Below, in pieces: positions 8,317 through 17,701 of a DNA stretch of 42,685 bases. The DNA lies in the NCBI GenBank assembly GCA_024692605.1, contig JAILMQ010000037.1, forward strand, positions 1 to 42,685. The letters run 5' to 3'. A program made the position numbers and the translations under genes. How positions within the stretch are numbered: the stretch's first letter is position 1; every line of letters begins with the position of its first letter. A model generated the notes under the pieces. It saw only the letters and a list, made by a program, of their open reading frames with translations. It did no database searches and was not told where the DNA came from. Source of the stretch: Eubacterium sp. Its GTDB lineage: Bacteria > Bacillota > Clostridia > Lachnospirales > Lachnospiraceae.

Positions 8317-9399
8317 ATGAACATCAATTATAGTCAGTTATTGAATGATTCGGGTGTAAGCGCACTGCTTATAACCGATCCATATAATCTAAGATACTAT
8401 ACCGGATTTCGCGGTGGTGAGGGCTATGCTTTAATAACTAATAAAGACAGTAAGGTACTTATTACCGACTCCAGGTATACTGAAGCGGCTGAAAAGGAAT
8501 GCTACACAGGTTTTACTGTAAGACAGTATGATACAAAAATATCTATATATGACATAATGAAAGAGTATATATCCCGGGACAAAGTTATCAAACTGGGGTT
8601 TGAGAATGAGTCGATTAGTTATTTAATGTATTCTAAACTGGTTGATAAACTCTGCGGGTCAGATTCACAGCTTAACCTGGAACCACTAGGGGATGTATTA
8701 CTTGTTCCAAGGCAGATTAAAACCCGGGAAGAAATAGAGCTTCTTCGTGAGGCTGAGCATATCGGTGATCTGGCATTTGAAGATATACTTGGAATTCTTA
8801 AACCCGGTATGACGGAGCTGGAGGTTGCGGCAGAACTTGAATATAGTATGAAGAGACATGGTGCTGAAGGTCTTTCCTTTGATACCATAGCAGCTTCCGG
8901 TAAGAATTCTTCTATGCCTCACGCTATTCCTTCAGATAAAAAACTGGAAAAGGGTGACTTCCTTACCATGGATTTTGGCTGCATATATCAGGGATATTGT
9001 TCCGATATGACAAGAACAGTCTGCATAGGAAAAGCCAGCGATGAGCAAAAGAAGATTTATAATATAGTTCTTTCAGCTCAGCTTAGTGTTCTGGATAACC
9101 TTAAACCCGGAATGATGTGTAAGGATGTAGACAGAATAGCAAGAGATTATATAACCGCGCAGGGGTATGGTGATTATTTTGGACATGGTCTGGGACATGG
9201 AGTAGGACTTTATATTCATGAAACACCAGCCTTTAATACAAGGGATACATCTATTGTAAAACCTGGAATGATTGAGACTGATGAGCCGGGTATATATCTT
9301 CCGGGAAAATTCGGTGTAAGGATAGAGGATATGATACTTATAACAGAGGATGGCTGTGAGAGTCTTGCAAAGTCACCTAAGGAGCTTATTGAACTATGA
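8317..9399 (+). CDS. Xaa-Pro peptidase, M24 family (aminopeptidase P-like)
   Basis: Cytoplasmic metallopeptidase expected to remove N-terminal residues ahead of proline. The ATG at 8317 is preferred over the earlier in-frame ATG at 8221: AAGGGTGA, a good anti-SD match, lies 8 bases before it, and the extra 32 residues look non-coding. The 360-residue product has an N-terminal creatinase-type domain (about 1-130; ITDPYNLRYYTGFRGGEGYA) and a pita-bread catalytic domain with the metal ligands in place: the two Asp in MDFGCIYQGYCSDMTRT, His in GHGLGHGVGLYIHETP, and Glu in DEPGIY and RIEDM. Its stop overlaps the next gene by 4 bases (ATGA), so the two are translationally coupled. Confidence 0.9.
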   Translation: MNINYSQLLNDSGVSALLITDPYNLRYYTGFRGGEGYALITNKDSKVLITDSRYTEAAEKECYTGFTVRQYDTKISIYDIMKEYISRDKVIKLGFENESISYLMYSKLVDKLCGSDSQLNLEPLGDVLLVPRQIKTREEIELLREAEHIGDLAFEDILGILKPGMTELEVAAELEYSMKRHGAEGLSFDTIAASGKNSSMPHAIPSDKKLEKGDFLTMDFGCIYQGYCSDMTRTVCIGKASDEQKKIYNIVLSAQLSVLDNLKPGMMCKDVDRIARDYITAQGYGDYFGHGLGHGVGLYIHETPAFNTRDTSIVKPGMIETDEPGIYLPGKFGVRIEDMILITEDGCESLAKSPKELIEL

Positions 9400-10340
9400 T
9401 AAAGGATTTATATGTTTCTTATTCAGCTGGTTCTGATTCTTCAACCCAGATCAAATCAATATCTGATTATTATGATAAACTTGCCAGGCAGATTTATGAC
9501 AGAGAGGCCTATAGATATTATGAAGTGGAGGATACTTCCTTACGTGATGCGTTAGTTCATATTGATATGGCAGCATTTGGACGTCATTACAACTCTAAAG
9601 AACCCTTACTTAGTGGAAGTTATCTGTCATATTATCTGGAAACGGTATATACAGAATACAGTGCAGGAAAATTAAAGGTGAGAATTAATTTTCCATACAA
9701 TAAGCCGGATATGGACAGACATTTTGAAAAGATGGAAAAACTATCTAAAGAGCTGAAGGGTGATACAGATTATGAAACAGTTTTAAATGTACATAATTAC
9801 CTGATCGATCATTTTGATTATGATGATAGTTCATCTATGAAAAATCATACTGATATTGATGGCTTTAAGGATGGGGTTATGGTCTGCTCCGGATATGGAC
9901 TTGCTACGTATTATCTGCTTAATAAAGCAGGTGTTGATACCAGAATAATAACAGGCTATGGTGGAGAAGGAGACGGCCCCAGTAATCATTTGTGGAATAT
10001 GGTAAAGCTGGATGGACAGTGGTATAACCTGGATGTGACCTGGGATGATCTGGGTGGTGAAAACAAAACCTATAATTATTTTTTAAAAAGTGATAAGGAT
10101 TTTCCAAAGCATATCAGAGTTGGTGGATATGATATAGATGGTGGCACACCTGCAGTAGCTAAAACTTCTTACAAGCACCCCTTTACATTTAATGACATCC
10201 AAAATCCTGAAATGATTCCAAGACTATTATTCGGAGTTTTTATTCTTGGAATTGTTATTCTTATATGTATTAAAAAGATTAAAGCGAAAAGAGAAAACCG
10301 TCTTATAGAACCTAATTCTGAATCTTCAGGAAAGGTATAA
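9396..10340 (+). CDS. Tail-anchored transglutaminase-like protein
   Basis: The 314-residue product starts in an ATGA overlap with the peptidase gene, with AAGGAG 11 bases upstream. A transglutaminase-like papain fold spans about residues 125-220, with Cys164 (GVMVCSGYG), His198 (SNHLWN) and Asp213 (YNLDVTWDD) forming the expected triad. There is no signal peptide or N-terminal membrane segment; instead a single hydrophobic segment lies at 274-291 (LLFGVFILGIVILICIKK) followed by a basic tail. Related transglutaminase-like proteins in Firmicutes are usually secreted, so the orientation here is unclear: without a leader, the catalytic domain should stay inside. The coupling with a peptidase suggests a peptide or protein substrate, as inference only. 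Confidence 0.8.
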   Translation: MIKDLYVSYSAGSDSSTQIKSISDYYDKLARQIYDREAYRYYEVEDTSLRDALVHIDMAAFGRHYNSKEPLLSGSYLSYYLETVYTEYSAGKLKVRINFPYNKPDMDRHFEKMEKLSKELKGDTDYETVLNVHNYLIDHFDYDDSSSMKNHTDIDGFKDGVMVCSGYGLATYYLLNKAGVDTRIITGYGGEGDGPSNHLWNMVKLDGQWYNLDVTWDDLGGENKTYNYFLKSDKDFPKHIRVGGYDIDGGTPAVAKTSYKHPFTFNDIQNPEMIPRLLFGVFILGIVILICIKKIKAKRENRLIEPNSESSGKV

Positions 10341-10357
10341 TGAATTATTAAAAACAC

Positions 10358-10385
10358 TTGCAAATATATCGCACTGTGATAGAAT
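10358..10385 (+). promoter_or_regulatory. Promoter of the Thr-rich lipoprotein gene
   Basis: TTGCAA (10358-10363), 16 bases, TAGAAT (10380-10385), with an extended -10 (TGA before TAGAAT). The 11 bases TGTGATAGAAT recur exactly in the next promoter at 11048-11058. Confidence 0.7.
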
Positions 10386-10423
10386 ATGCTAATTAAATCA
10401 AATATAAAAGGAGAATTACAATA

Positions 10424-11023
10424 ATGAAAAAGTGTTTAGCAGTTTTACTTGTTGCAGGTCTTTCTTTATCAATGGTCGCTTGTGGCGGAAAAGAAGAGAA
10501 GAAAGCAAAGGCTACAACAACAGCAGCAACAACAGAGGCGACAACACAGGCTGAAACACAGGCAGAGACTCAGGCAGCTACAGAGGCAACAACTCAGGCC
10601 GAAGGGACTACAGCAGCAACAACAGAGGCAACTACAGAAGCTGCAGGAGAGAATTCATATGCCGCAGCAACAATGGCTTCTGATGATGTTGTTAAAGCTT
10701 ACGCAACACAGGTACAGAATGCTGTTATAGCATACGACTGGTCACAGTTTGGAGATATGATACAGTATCCTATAACAATTGACGGAAATACAGTTAATAA
10801 CAAGGATGAGCTTGTTAATCTGTTTAATTCACATACAATCAGTACTGATTTTGTGTCGGCAGTAGGTCAGCCGGATGTTCCTGATAACCTGTTTGCTAAC
10901 GGACAGGGAATCTGCCTTGCAGATGGTAATATCTGGATAACTGATCAGAGTTTCGACGGGATATCAGAGAATGGTGATCCAAGCTTCAAGGTATTTGCTA
11001 TAAACGGTATTCTCGCTGATTAA
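10424..11023 (+). CDS. Thr/Ala/Glu-rich lipoprotein with a small C-terminal domain
   Basis: The 199-residue product begins with a lipoprotein signal (MKKCLAVLLVAG, lipobox MVAC, lipid Cys at residue 20). A linker of about 55 residues of TTEATTQAE-type repeats follows, then a folded domain from about residue 85 (VVKAYATQVQNAVIAYDWSQ, then GDMIQYPITIDGNTV, ending in FKVFAINGI). That domain resembles the NTF2-like/SnoaL-like fold, with a helix, a cradle and beta strands; this is a weak, shape-based guess. The long Thr-rich linker would hold the domain away from the membrane. AAGGAG lies upstream of the ATG and its own promoter is at 10358-10385. Confidence 0.75.
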   Translation: MKKCLAVLLVAGLSLSMVACGGKEEKKAKATTTAATTEATTQAETQAETQAATEATTQAEGTTAATTEATTEAAGENSYAAATMASDDVVKAYATQVQNAVIAYDWSQFGDMIQYPITIDGNTVNNKDELVNLFNSHTISTDFVSAVGQPDVPDNLFANGQGICLADGNIWITDQSFDGISENGDPSFKVFAINGILAD

Positions 11024-11030
11024 TTTCTAC

Positions 11031-11058
11031 TTGATTTTTCAGGAAAATGTGATAGAAT
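11031..11058 (+). promoter_or_regulatory. Promoter of the rimP-ribF operon
   Basis: TTGATT (11031-11036), 16 bases, TAGAAT (11053-11058), with the extended -10 TGTGATAGAAT. It has the same layout as the promoter at 10358. Transcription would start near 11065. Confidence 0.7.
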
Positions 11059-11085
11059 GTTTTCTAACTTAATAATTATTACTGG

Positions 11086-11109
11086 AGTGGGTTCGGAAAC
11101 GAGCACACT
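11086..11109 (+). promoter_or_regulatory. GNRA-capped hairpin in the rimP leader
   Basis: AGTG-G-GTTCG-GAAA-CGAGC-A-CACT folds into a 9-bp stem with one G/A mismatch and a GAAA tetraloop. It lies in the 5' untranslated region 36 bases before the rimP ATG. Structured leaders ahead of rimP-nusA are common in Firmicutes; its role here is not known. Confidence 0.5.
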
Positions 11110-11144
11110 TTAGTTTTGTGAAATGCTTGGGAGGAAAAGCATAT

Positions 11145-11624
11145 ATGAAAAAATCGGATGTGGTTAAGAGAACTGAAGAGTTAGTTCAGCCGATTATCGA
11201 TTCCGGAGGCTTCAGTCTGTGGGATGTTGAGTATGTTAAGGAAGGTTCTGATTTCTATCTCAGGGTTTATGCTGATAAAGAGGGCGGTATCAATATTGAT
11301 GACTGTGTACAGATCAGCAGAGCGCTTGAAGCAAAGCTGGACGCTGAGGACTTTATCGAAGAAGCCTACATACTTGAAGTAAGTTCACCGGGACTTACAA
11401 GGAAGCTGAAAAATGACAGAGATCTTGAAAGAAGCATTGGTAAACTAGTTTACATAAAACTATACAAGGCTGAAGAGGGAGCCAAGGAACATACAGGTTA
11501 CCTGAAGAGCTTTGATAAGGAAAGTATAGTTATCAATTATGATAAAGAAGCTGATGAAGCAGAAAACATCAGTTTATCAAGAGCAAATATCTCAAGTATC
11601 AGGCTTGAGTATGAAGAAATATAA
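11145..11624 (+). CDS. rimP: Ribosome maturation factor RimP
   Basis: RimP assists assembly of the 30S central region. The ATG at 11145 (159 residues) is preferred over the in-frame GTG at 11118 because GGGAGG lies about 10 bases before it. The two domains are clear: the N-terminal alpha/beta domain (FSLWDVEYVKEGSDFYLRV, then GGINIDDCVQISRALEAKLD, then YILEVSSPGLTRKLK) and the SH3-like C-terminal domain (GKLVYIKLYKAEEG onward). It heads the operon rimP-nusA-ylxRQ-infB-rbfA-nrnA-truB-ribF. Confidence 0.95.
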   Translation: MKKSDVVKRTEELVQPIIDSGGFSLWDVEYVKEGSDFYLRVYADKEGGINIDDCVQISRALEAKLDAEDFIEEAYILEVSSPGLTRKLKNDRDLERSIGKLVYIKLYKAEEGAKEHTGYLKSFDKESIVINYDKEADEAENISLSRANISSIRLEYEEI

Positions 11625-11685
11625 ATATTACATTTAACTGAGAAACAATAATTACATTTTAGTTATAAGGAGGAATACTGGAAAA

Positions 11686-12891
11686 ATGTCAGAGATAATT
11701 GAAGCATTAAATGTGCTGGAGAAGGAGAAGAACATAAGCAAAGAGGAAATGATCGAGTCTATTGAAAAGGCTATTCTTTCTGCTTGTGAAAAGGATTTTG
11801 GTAAAGAGGGTGTTGAGGTCCATATGGACAGAGAGACAGGTGCCATACAGGTATTTGCCAACATGGTAGTTGTTGAGGAGATTCAGGATCCACATACTGA
11901 TATCCTTATTGAAGATGCAAAGCATATCGATCCTGATTGTGAGCTTGGTGAGGATGTTCGTTGTGAGGTTACAACAAAGGACTTCGGAAGAATCGCAGCT
12001 CAGAAGGCACGTGGTATCATCCTTCAGAATATTAAAGAGAAGGAAAAGGACGCTCTTTATAACTATTTCAAAGCTAAGGAAAAGGAAATCATTACAGGTA
12101 TTGTACAGAGAGAGGTTGGTTATAACATCAGCGTAAATCTTGATAACAAGACAGATACAATACTTAGCTCAAAGGAAATGATTCCTGGTGAGAAGTACAG
12201 AATCGGAGACAGAATCAAGCTGTTTATTGTAGAAGTTAAGAAGAATGAGAAGGGTGGTTTCAGAATCATTACTTCCAGAACTCATCCGGAACTTGTTAAG
12301 AGACTTTTTGAAAGAGAAGTTTCTGAGATTAAGGATGGAACTGTTGAGATAATGAGTATCTCAAGAGAAGCCGGTTCAAGATCAAAGATTGCGGTTCGTT
12401 CTGAGGACCCGGATGTGGATGCTGTAGGAGCATGTGTAGGTCTTAACAGTAACCGTATCAACAATATAGTTGAAGATCTTGGCGGAGAGAAGATAGATGT
12501 TATCGAATGGGATGAGAACCCTGCTATATTCATTCAGAATTCTCTCAGACCATCTCCGGTAATATCAGTTGATGTTTATGATGATGAGAAGCTGGCTAGA
12601 GTAGTCGTTCCTGACGAAAAGTTATCTCTTGCAATCGGTAAGGAAGGTCAGAATGCAAGACTTGCAGCAAGATTGACCGGATACAAGATTGATATCAAGA
12701 GCGAGTCTCAGGCTGCTGAAGAAGATGAGTATTATGACGAGTATTATGATGAGGACGAAGAGGAAGATGAGGCTCTTACAGATGAGGATGTAAGCGCTGC
12801 TATCGAGGAATATGAGTCTGATTCAGAGGCAGAAGAAAGTGCTGAAGCTGAAGATGCTGAAGAAACAGATGAAACTTCAGACGAGGAGTAA
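11686..12891 (+). CDS. nusA: Transcription termination/antitermination factor NusA
   Basis: NusA binds RNA polymerase and nascent RNA and modulates pausing and termination. The 401-residue product has the polymerase-binding N-terminal domain (1 to about 130), an S1 domain (about 130-200, ITGIVQREVGYNISV), and tandem KH domains (GACVGLNSNRINNIVEDLGG; then LAIGKEGQNARLAARLTGYK). A strongly acidic tail of about 55 residues (DEYYDEYYDEDEEE) ends the protein; it has no E. coli-type C-terminal repeats, as is normal in Firmicutes. AAGGAGG lies 12 bases before the ATG, a rather long spacing. It is the second gene of the operon. Confidence 0.96.
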   Translation: MSEIIEALNVLEKEKNISKEEMIESIEKAILSACEKDFGKEGVEVHMDRETGAIQVFANMVVVEEIQDPHTDILIEDAKHIDPDCELGEDVRCEVTTKDFGRIAAQKARGIILQNIKEKEKDALYNYFKAKEKEIITGIVQREVGYNISVNLDNKTDTILSSKEMIPGEKYRIGDRIKLFIVEVKKNEKGGFRIITSRTHPELVKRLFEREVSEIKDGTVEIMSISREAGSRSKIAVRSEDPDVDAVGACVGLNSNRINNIVEDLGGEKIDVIEWDENPAIFIQNSLRPSPVISVDVYDDEKLARVVVPDEKLSLAIGKEGQNARLAARLTGYKIDIKSESQAAEEDEYYDEYYDEDEEEDEALTDEDVSAAIEEYESDSEAEESAEAEDAEETDETSDEE

Positions 12892-12927
12892 AAACTGGTA
12901 AGAATTCAGTTTGAGACATGGAGATAG

Positions 12928-13488
12928 ATGAGTACAAAAAAGAAAAACAGAGGTAAAAAGCCACTTAGGATATGCGTGAGCTGCGGACAGGAAAATACAA
13001 AGTCAGAAATGATGAGAATTGTTGTTTCCGGCAGGAATACGGAGGCAAAAGAAAAAGCATATGACGAAACAGGTCGCAGCCATGGAAGAGGTGCTTATAT
13101 CTGCAGGAAAGAAAAATGTGTTGAAAAAGCTTTCAATGACGGTCTCATTGATGATGAGTTAAGAGACATTACATTAAAAGAGATTGAAAGATATCGTATT
13201 CAGATGATAAGCCTGGCTATGAAGGCCGGAAAGCTGGCATCAGGCGAGTTTCAATGCGAGGAAGCAGTTAAGCAGGGAAAGGCCGGCGTGGTCATAATAG
13301 CTGAGGATGCCTCAGAAAATACAGAAAAGAAGTTCATTAATAAATGTGAATATTACAATATCCCATACATAAAGATAAGCGACAAGGCAAGTCTTGGAAA
13401 TGCCATAGGAAAGAATGAACGTTCTGTTGTGGCAATAACCGATGAAGAATTTAGTGCTCATTTTAAGAAACTTTTTGGAGGTAATTAA
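12928..13488 (+). CDS. YlxR-YlxQ fusion (DUF448 plus L7Ae-type RNA-binding protein)
   Basis: The 186-residue product carries two proteins that are separate genes (ylxR, ylxQ) in Bacillus. Residues 1-82 are YlxR/DUF448: [10 protein letters not shown] with the first Cys pair, [12 protein letters not shown] with the second, and the KAFN ending. Residues 88-186 are a ribosomal L7Ae/L30e-type domain: [20 protein letters not shown], then [13 protein letters not shown], then [19 protein letters not shown]. No stop or frameshift separates them. Both domains bind RNA in known relatives, so the fusion fits the translation operon. It overlaps infB by one base (TAATG), which suggests translational coupling. 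Confidence 0.93.
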   Translation: MSTKKKNRGKKPLRICVSCGQENTKSEMMRIVVSGRNTEAKEKAYDETGRSHGRGAYICRKEKCVEKAFNDGLIDDELRDITLKEIERYRIQMISLAMKAGKLASGEFQCEEAVKQGKAGVVIIAEDASENTEKKFINKCEYYNIPYIKISDKASLGNAIGKNERSVVAITDEEFSAHFKKLFGGN

Positions 13489-16289
13489 TGAAAATACACG
13501 AGTTTGCAAAGGAATTAACTAAGGAATCCGGAAAGCAGGTTACCGCTAATAATATAATCATGCTTCTCAGTAAAAAGAGAGAAGGACTTAGAATGACCAG
13601 TGACATAGGGGAAGACCTTATGGAATATGTCAGAATAAGAATTACAGGTAAAACACCTGCAAAACCTGCTGCAAAGAAGGCTGCTCCGGCAGCTGATAAA
13701 AAGACTAAGACAGCTGTAAAGAAGGTTGCAAAGATAGATGCAAAAACAAAAACTGCTGCAGATAAGGCAGAAAAGACTAAGGATGCAAAGGATGCAGCAA
13801 AGGCCGGTGATAAGCCAAGAAAGAGACCTTCTGCATCGACCAGACCCGGTGCCAGAAGACTTACAGCATCAACAAGACCTGATGCAGTTATAGTTGCACC
13901 TAAGAAAGAGGAAAAGCCTGTAAAGCCTGCCAAGACAGAAACTCCTGAGGTTAAGGAGGCAGAAGAAAAGGCAGAGGTTAAGGCAGCAGAAGAAGTTAAA
14001 GATACTGCAGTTAAGACTGAAGAAGTTAAGACAGAAGAAAAGACTGTTGAAGTTGCAGAAAAGGTTGAAGAAAAAACTGAAGCAGCAGATACAGCTAAAG
14101 AAGAAGCAAAAGAGGCTTCAGAAACTGCTGAGGTTAAGAAAGAGACCAAGGCAGCCAAAGCTGAAAAGACTGAAAAAACTGAAAAGCCTGCTAAGGCAGA
14201 GAAAGCAGAGAAAACAGAAAAAGCTGAAAGAACTAAAAGATCTGAGAAATCAGAAAGACCTGCAAAGAGTGCTAAAGCTCCAAAGGCAGATAAAGGTGCT
14301 TCAAGAGATTCTGCAGCAGAGTCTCAGATGGATTCCAGCAAGAAGAGAGGCTCAGGAAGAAAGGGCGACAAGTCAAAGGATAAGGAAAAGGAAGCACGTA
14401 GAGAAAATCGTGAGTCCAGAGTACGTGGCCGTGAGGACAGAAGATCCAAGAAGAATGATTTCAGGGATACTGATGAAATAAAAGAGAGAAAGAAGAAGCC
14501 GGCTAAGAAGCAGGAGAAGAAGGAAGAGGAGACAATTAAGACAGTTACACTTCCGGAGACACTTACTCTTAGTGAGTTTGCTTCAAAGATTAAGCAGCCG
14601 GTAAATGTACTTATTAAGAAGCTCTTTATGGAAGGTAAGATGTATACAGTGAATACAGACCTTACTTATGAAGAGGCTGAACTCATAGCTTTAGAGTATA
14701 ATATTATCTGTGAGCAGGAGGTTAAGGTTGATATCGTAGAGGAAGCCCTTAAGGATATTGAAGATCCTGAGGATTCTCTTGTAGAAAGACCACCGGTTGT
14801 CTGCGTAATGGGTCACGTTGACCATGGTAAGACATCACTCCTTGATGCAATCAGAGAGACAAGCGTTACATCCGGTGAGGCAGGTGGAATCACACAGCAC
14901 ATCGGTGCTTATACAGTTAATATAAACGATAAGATGATCACATTCCTGGATACACCGGGACACGAAGCATTTACATCTATGCGTCTTCGTGGTGCACTTG
15001 CTACAGATATAGCAATTCTTGTAGTTGCTGCTGATGATGGTGTTATGCCACAGACTATTGAGGCTATTAACCATGCAAAGGCTGCAGGAGTTCAGATAAT
15101 CGTTGCAGTTAATAAGATTGATAAGCCAAGTGCAAATGTTGAAAGAGTTAAGCAGGAGCTTACTGAGTATGGACTTATAGCAGAAGACTGGGGTGGAAGT
15201 ACAATATTCTGTCCTGTTTCAGCTAAGTCAAAAGAGGGTATTGATAACCTTCTTGAGATGATTCTTCTTACAAGTGATATCCTTGAGCTTAAGGCTAATC
15301 CAAAGAGAAAGGCCAGAGGTATTGTTATCGAGGCTAAGCTTGATAAGGGTCGTGGTTCTGTTGCTACACTTCTTGTTCAGAAGGGTACTCTTAAGGTTGG
15401 TGACTTTATCGCCATTGGTGAGTCCCATGGACGTGTAAGAGCTATGACAGATGATAAGCAGAGGACACTTAAGGAAGCAACTCCTTCAATGCCTGTTGAG
15501 GTAATCGGTCTTTCATCCGTACCTAATTCAGGTGAGATATTTATTGCTACAGATAATGAAAAGGAAGCACGTTCAATAAGTGATGCATTTATCACAAGAG
15601 GAAAAGAGAATCTTATTGCTGAGACAAAGGCTAAGATGTCACTTGATGATATATTCAATCAGATGCAGGAAGGAACTCTTAAGGAACTTAATATCATTAT
15701 TAAGGCCGATGTTCAGGGTTCTGTTGAAGCTCTTAAGCAGAGTCTTCTCAAACTTTCCAACGATGAGATCATCATCAAATGTATTCACTCCGGAGTTGGT
15801 GCAATAAATGAAAGTGATGTGAGCCTTGCGGCTGCATCAGATGCAATCATTATCGGATTTAATGTAAGACCGGAGCCGATTGCTAAACAGCTTGCAGACA
15901 CTGAGAAGGTGGATGTAAGACTTTATAAGGTTATCTACAATGCTATTGATGATATCGAATCAGCTATGAAGGGTATGCTTGATCCTGTATATGAGGAGAA
16001 GGTTATCGGACATGTTGAGATCCGTCAGACCTTCAAGGCTTCAAGTATTGGAACAATTGCAGGTAGCTACGTTCTTGATGGAGCAGTTGAAAGAAATGCT
16101 TCTGCCAGAATCTCCAGAGGTGGCGATCAGATCTGGGAAGGAAAGATTGCATCTCTTAAGAGATTTAATGATGATGCTAAAGAAGTTAAGGCCGGTTACG
16201 AATGTGGTATTGTATTTGAGAATTACAGTGATATCACAGAGGGTGATCAGGTTGAGGTTTATAAGATGGTTGAGGTGCCTAGAGATTAA
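13488..16289 (+). CDS. infB: Translation initiation factor IF-2
   Basis: IF-2 is the GTPase that positions initiator tRNA on the ribosome. The 933-residue product has an N-terminal helical domain (1-50, [19 protein letters not shown]), a linker of about 290 residues rich in Lys, Ala and Glu, a second IF2N domain (about 355-430, [20 protein letters not shown]), then the GTPase with G1 GHVDHGKT (442-449), G3 DTPGHEAF, G4 NKID and G5 SAKS. The beta-barrel and C-terminal fMet-tRNA-binding domains follow to the end ([18 protein letters not shown]). It is long because of the linker, which is common in this group. The ATG overlaps the ylxRQ stop. Confidence 0.98.
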   Translation: MKIHEFAKELTKESGKQVTANNIIMLLSKKREGLRMTSDIGEDLMEYVRIRITGKTPAKPAAKKAAPAADKKTKTAVKKVAKIDAKTKTAADKAEKTKDAKDAAKAGDKPRKRPSASTRPGARRLTASTRPDAVIVAPKKEEKPVKPAKTETPEVKEAEEKAEVKAAEEVKDTAVKTEEVKTEEKTVEVAEKVEEKTEAADTAKEEAKEASETAEVKKETKAAKAEKTEKTEKPAKAEKAEKTEKAERTKRSEKSERPAKSAKAPKADKGASRDSAAESQMDSSKKRGSGRKGDKSKDKEKEARRENRESRVRGREDRRSKKNDFRDTDEIKERKKKPAKKQEKKEEETIKTVTLPETLTLSEFASKIKQPVNVLIKKLFMEGKMYTVNTDLTYEEAELIALEYNIICEQEVKVDIVEEALKDIEDPEDSLVERPPVVCVMGHVDHGKTSLLDAIRETSVTSGEAGGITQHIGAYTVNINDKMITFLDTPGHEAFTSMRLRGALATDIAILVVAADDGVMPQTIEAINHAKAAGVQIIVAVNKIDKPSANVERVKQELTEYGLIAEDWGGSTIFCPVSAKSKEGIDNLLEMILLTSDILELKANPKRKARGIVIEAKLDKGRGSVATLLVQKGTLKVGDFIAIGESHGRVRAMTDDKQRTLKEATPSMPVEVIGLSSVPNSGEIFIATDNEKEARSISDAFITRGKENLIAETKAKMSLDDIFNQMQEGTLKELNIIIKADVQGSVEALKQSLLKLSNDEIIIKCIHSGVGAINESDVSLAAASDAIIIGFNVRPEPIAKQLADTEKVDVRLYKVIYNAIDDIESAMKGMLDPVYEEKVIGHVEIRQTFKASSIGTIAGSYVLDGAVERNASARISRGGDQIWEGKIASLKRFNDDAKEVKAGYECGIVFENYSDITEGDQVEVYKMVEVPRD

Positions 16290-16321
16290 CTAGCACTTTA
16301 ACCTCAGAAAGGTGTAATAAA

Positions 16322-16699
16322 GTGAGAGGAAATAATCCAAGAGGGGCACGCGTAAATAGCGATGTTCAGAGAGTTATAAGCCATATTATCGAGTTTGAGA
16401 TTAAGGACCCCAGAGTAAGTTCCTTTGTATCAGTTGTAAAATGTGATGTTACAAATGATCTGAAGGAATGTAAATGTTACATATCCGTTCTTGGTTCAGA
16501 AGAGGATGGGGAAAGTACAATTAAAGGATTAAACAGCGCCAACGGATTCATCCGTAAGCGTCTTGCTGAGTCCCTTAATCTTCGTTATACTCCATCCATC
16601 GAATTCAAGCTTGATAAGTCTATTGAATATGGCGTAATGATGTCTAAGAAAATTGATTCAATAATGAATTCTTCTAAGTCAGATGAAGAGCAGGAGTAA
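16322..16699 (+). CDS. rbfA: Ribosome-binding factor A
   Basis: RbfA is a late 30S assembly factor with a KH-like fold. The 125-residue product starts at GTG (16322) with AAAGGTG about 10 bases upstream; no better ATG exists. The family signatures are present: VQRVISHIIEFEIKDPRVS, the AAN-like kink replaced by GLNSANGFIRKRLAESLNLR, and YTPSIEFKLDKSIEYGVMM. The tail is acidic. It lies between infB and nrnA as in other Firmicutes. Confidence 0.95.
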   Translation: MRGNNPRGARVNSDVQRVISHIIEFEIKDPRVSSFVSVVKCDVTNDLKECKCYISVLGSEEDGESTIKGLNSANGFIRKRLAESLNLRYTPSIEFKLDKSIEYGVMMSKKIDSIMNSSKSDEEQE

Positions 16700-16715
16700 T
16701 AAAGAGGAGTAGTAA

Positions 16716-17696
16716 ATGAGTGCTGACAGTAGAAAAAAAGCTAAACAGCTGGCCCAGATGATAGATGCAGCAGATTCAATAGCTATTATCGGTCATATTC
16801 ATCCGGACGGTGACTGCATGGGCTCCAATCTTGCTATGTATAATTACATTATAGATAATTACAAAGGCAAGACAGTTGATGTATATGATGAAAGCTTCTC
16901 GACTACATTTAAAATTATGTCAGGATACAGACGTGTTAAGCACGAGCCTACTGATAAAAGATATGATTTGGCTATTGCTCTTGATGTTTCCGATGAGGAG
17001 CGTCTTGGCAAGTTTCAGGATATTTTTAATAGTGCCATATCTACTGCAATAGTTGATCATCATATTAGTAATAAGGGCTTTGGAGATCTGTGTTATATAG
17101 TTCCTACAGCTTCCAGTGCCTGTGAGGCGTTATGCGATCTCATCGATCTTGATAAAGTAAGTCAGAAGACAGCTACATGCCTTTATCTGGGTATAGTCCA
17201 TGATTCAGGTGTGTTTAAGTATCCAAATACCAGCCGGAATACCATGGAAGTTGCCGGATTACTTTTGGATAAGGGCGTTGATGCAATATCAGTTATTGAT
17301 GATACATTTTACAAAAAGACCTATAAACAGAATCGCCTTATGGGTCAGGTTATTGTTAATTCCCAGCTTTATGCCGAAGGAAAGATAGTTTCAGGTCAGA
17401 TTACAAGAGAATTATTTAAAGAGTTCAAATGTACAACCATGGATACAGAAGGAATCGTGGAGCAGCTTAGACTGACAGACGGTGTTGAGGTTGCGATTCT
17501 GGGATACCAGAAAACAAAAAAGCAATATAAGTTCAGTCTTCGTTCCAAAACGGTTGTTGATGTAAGTAAGGTTGCATCAATGTTTGGTGGCGGAGGTCAT
17601 GTTAGAGCTGCGGGCTTTGAAACCACAGAAGACTACGATAAGGTATTTGCTGAATTGATAGAAATCCTAACTAAGGAAATTAACGAAGCAAAGTGA
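16716..17696 (+). CDS. nrnA: DHH/DHHA1 phosphoesterase NrnA (nanoRNase/pAp phosphatase)
   Basis: NrnA-type enzymes degrade short oligoribonucleotides and dephosphorylate pAp; some relatives also act on linear dinucleotides from cyclic dinucleotide turnover. The 326-residue product has motif I (GHIHPDGDCMGS), motif II Asp (ALDVSDEE), the DHH motif (IVDHHIS), motif IV (GIVHDSGVFKYPNTS) and the DHHA1 glycine-rich loop (FGGGGHVRAAGF). GAGGAG lies upstream of the ATG. Its stop overlaps the in-frame GTG upstream of truB. Because the organism also encodes a diguanylate cyclase (26805), a role in clearing pGpG is possible but is an inference. Confidence 0.93.
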   Translation: MSADSRKKAKQLAQMIDAADSIAIIGHIHPDGDCMGSNLAMYNYIIDNYKGKTVDVYDESFSTTFKIMSGYRRVKHEPTDKRYDLAIALDVSDEERLGKFQDIFNSAISTAIVDHHISNKGFGDLCYIVPTASSACEALCDLIDLDKVSQKTATCLYLGIVHDSGVFKYPNTSRNTMEVAGLLLDKGVDAISVIDDTFYKKTYKQNRLMGQVIVNSQLYAEGKIVSGQITRELFKEFKCTTMDTEGIVEQLRLTDGVEVAILGYQKTKKQYKFSLRSKTVVDVSKVASMFGGGGHVRAAGFETTEDYDKVFAELIEILTKEINEAK

Positions 17697-17701
17697 TAGA
17701 T

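Noticed and set aside
13463-14158. Minus-strand Ser/Ala/Val-rich frame of 231 residues
   Set aside because: It is the mirror of the Lys/Ala/Glu linker of IF-2, with no ribosome site or recognisable protein.
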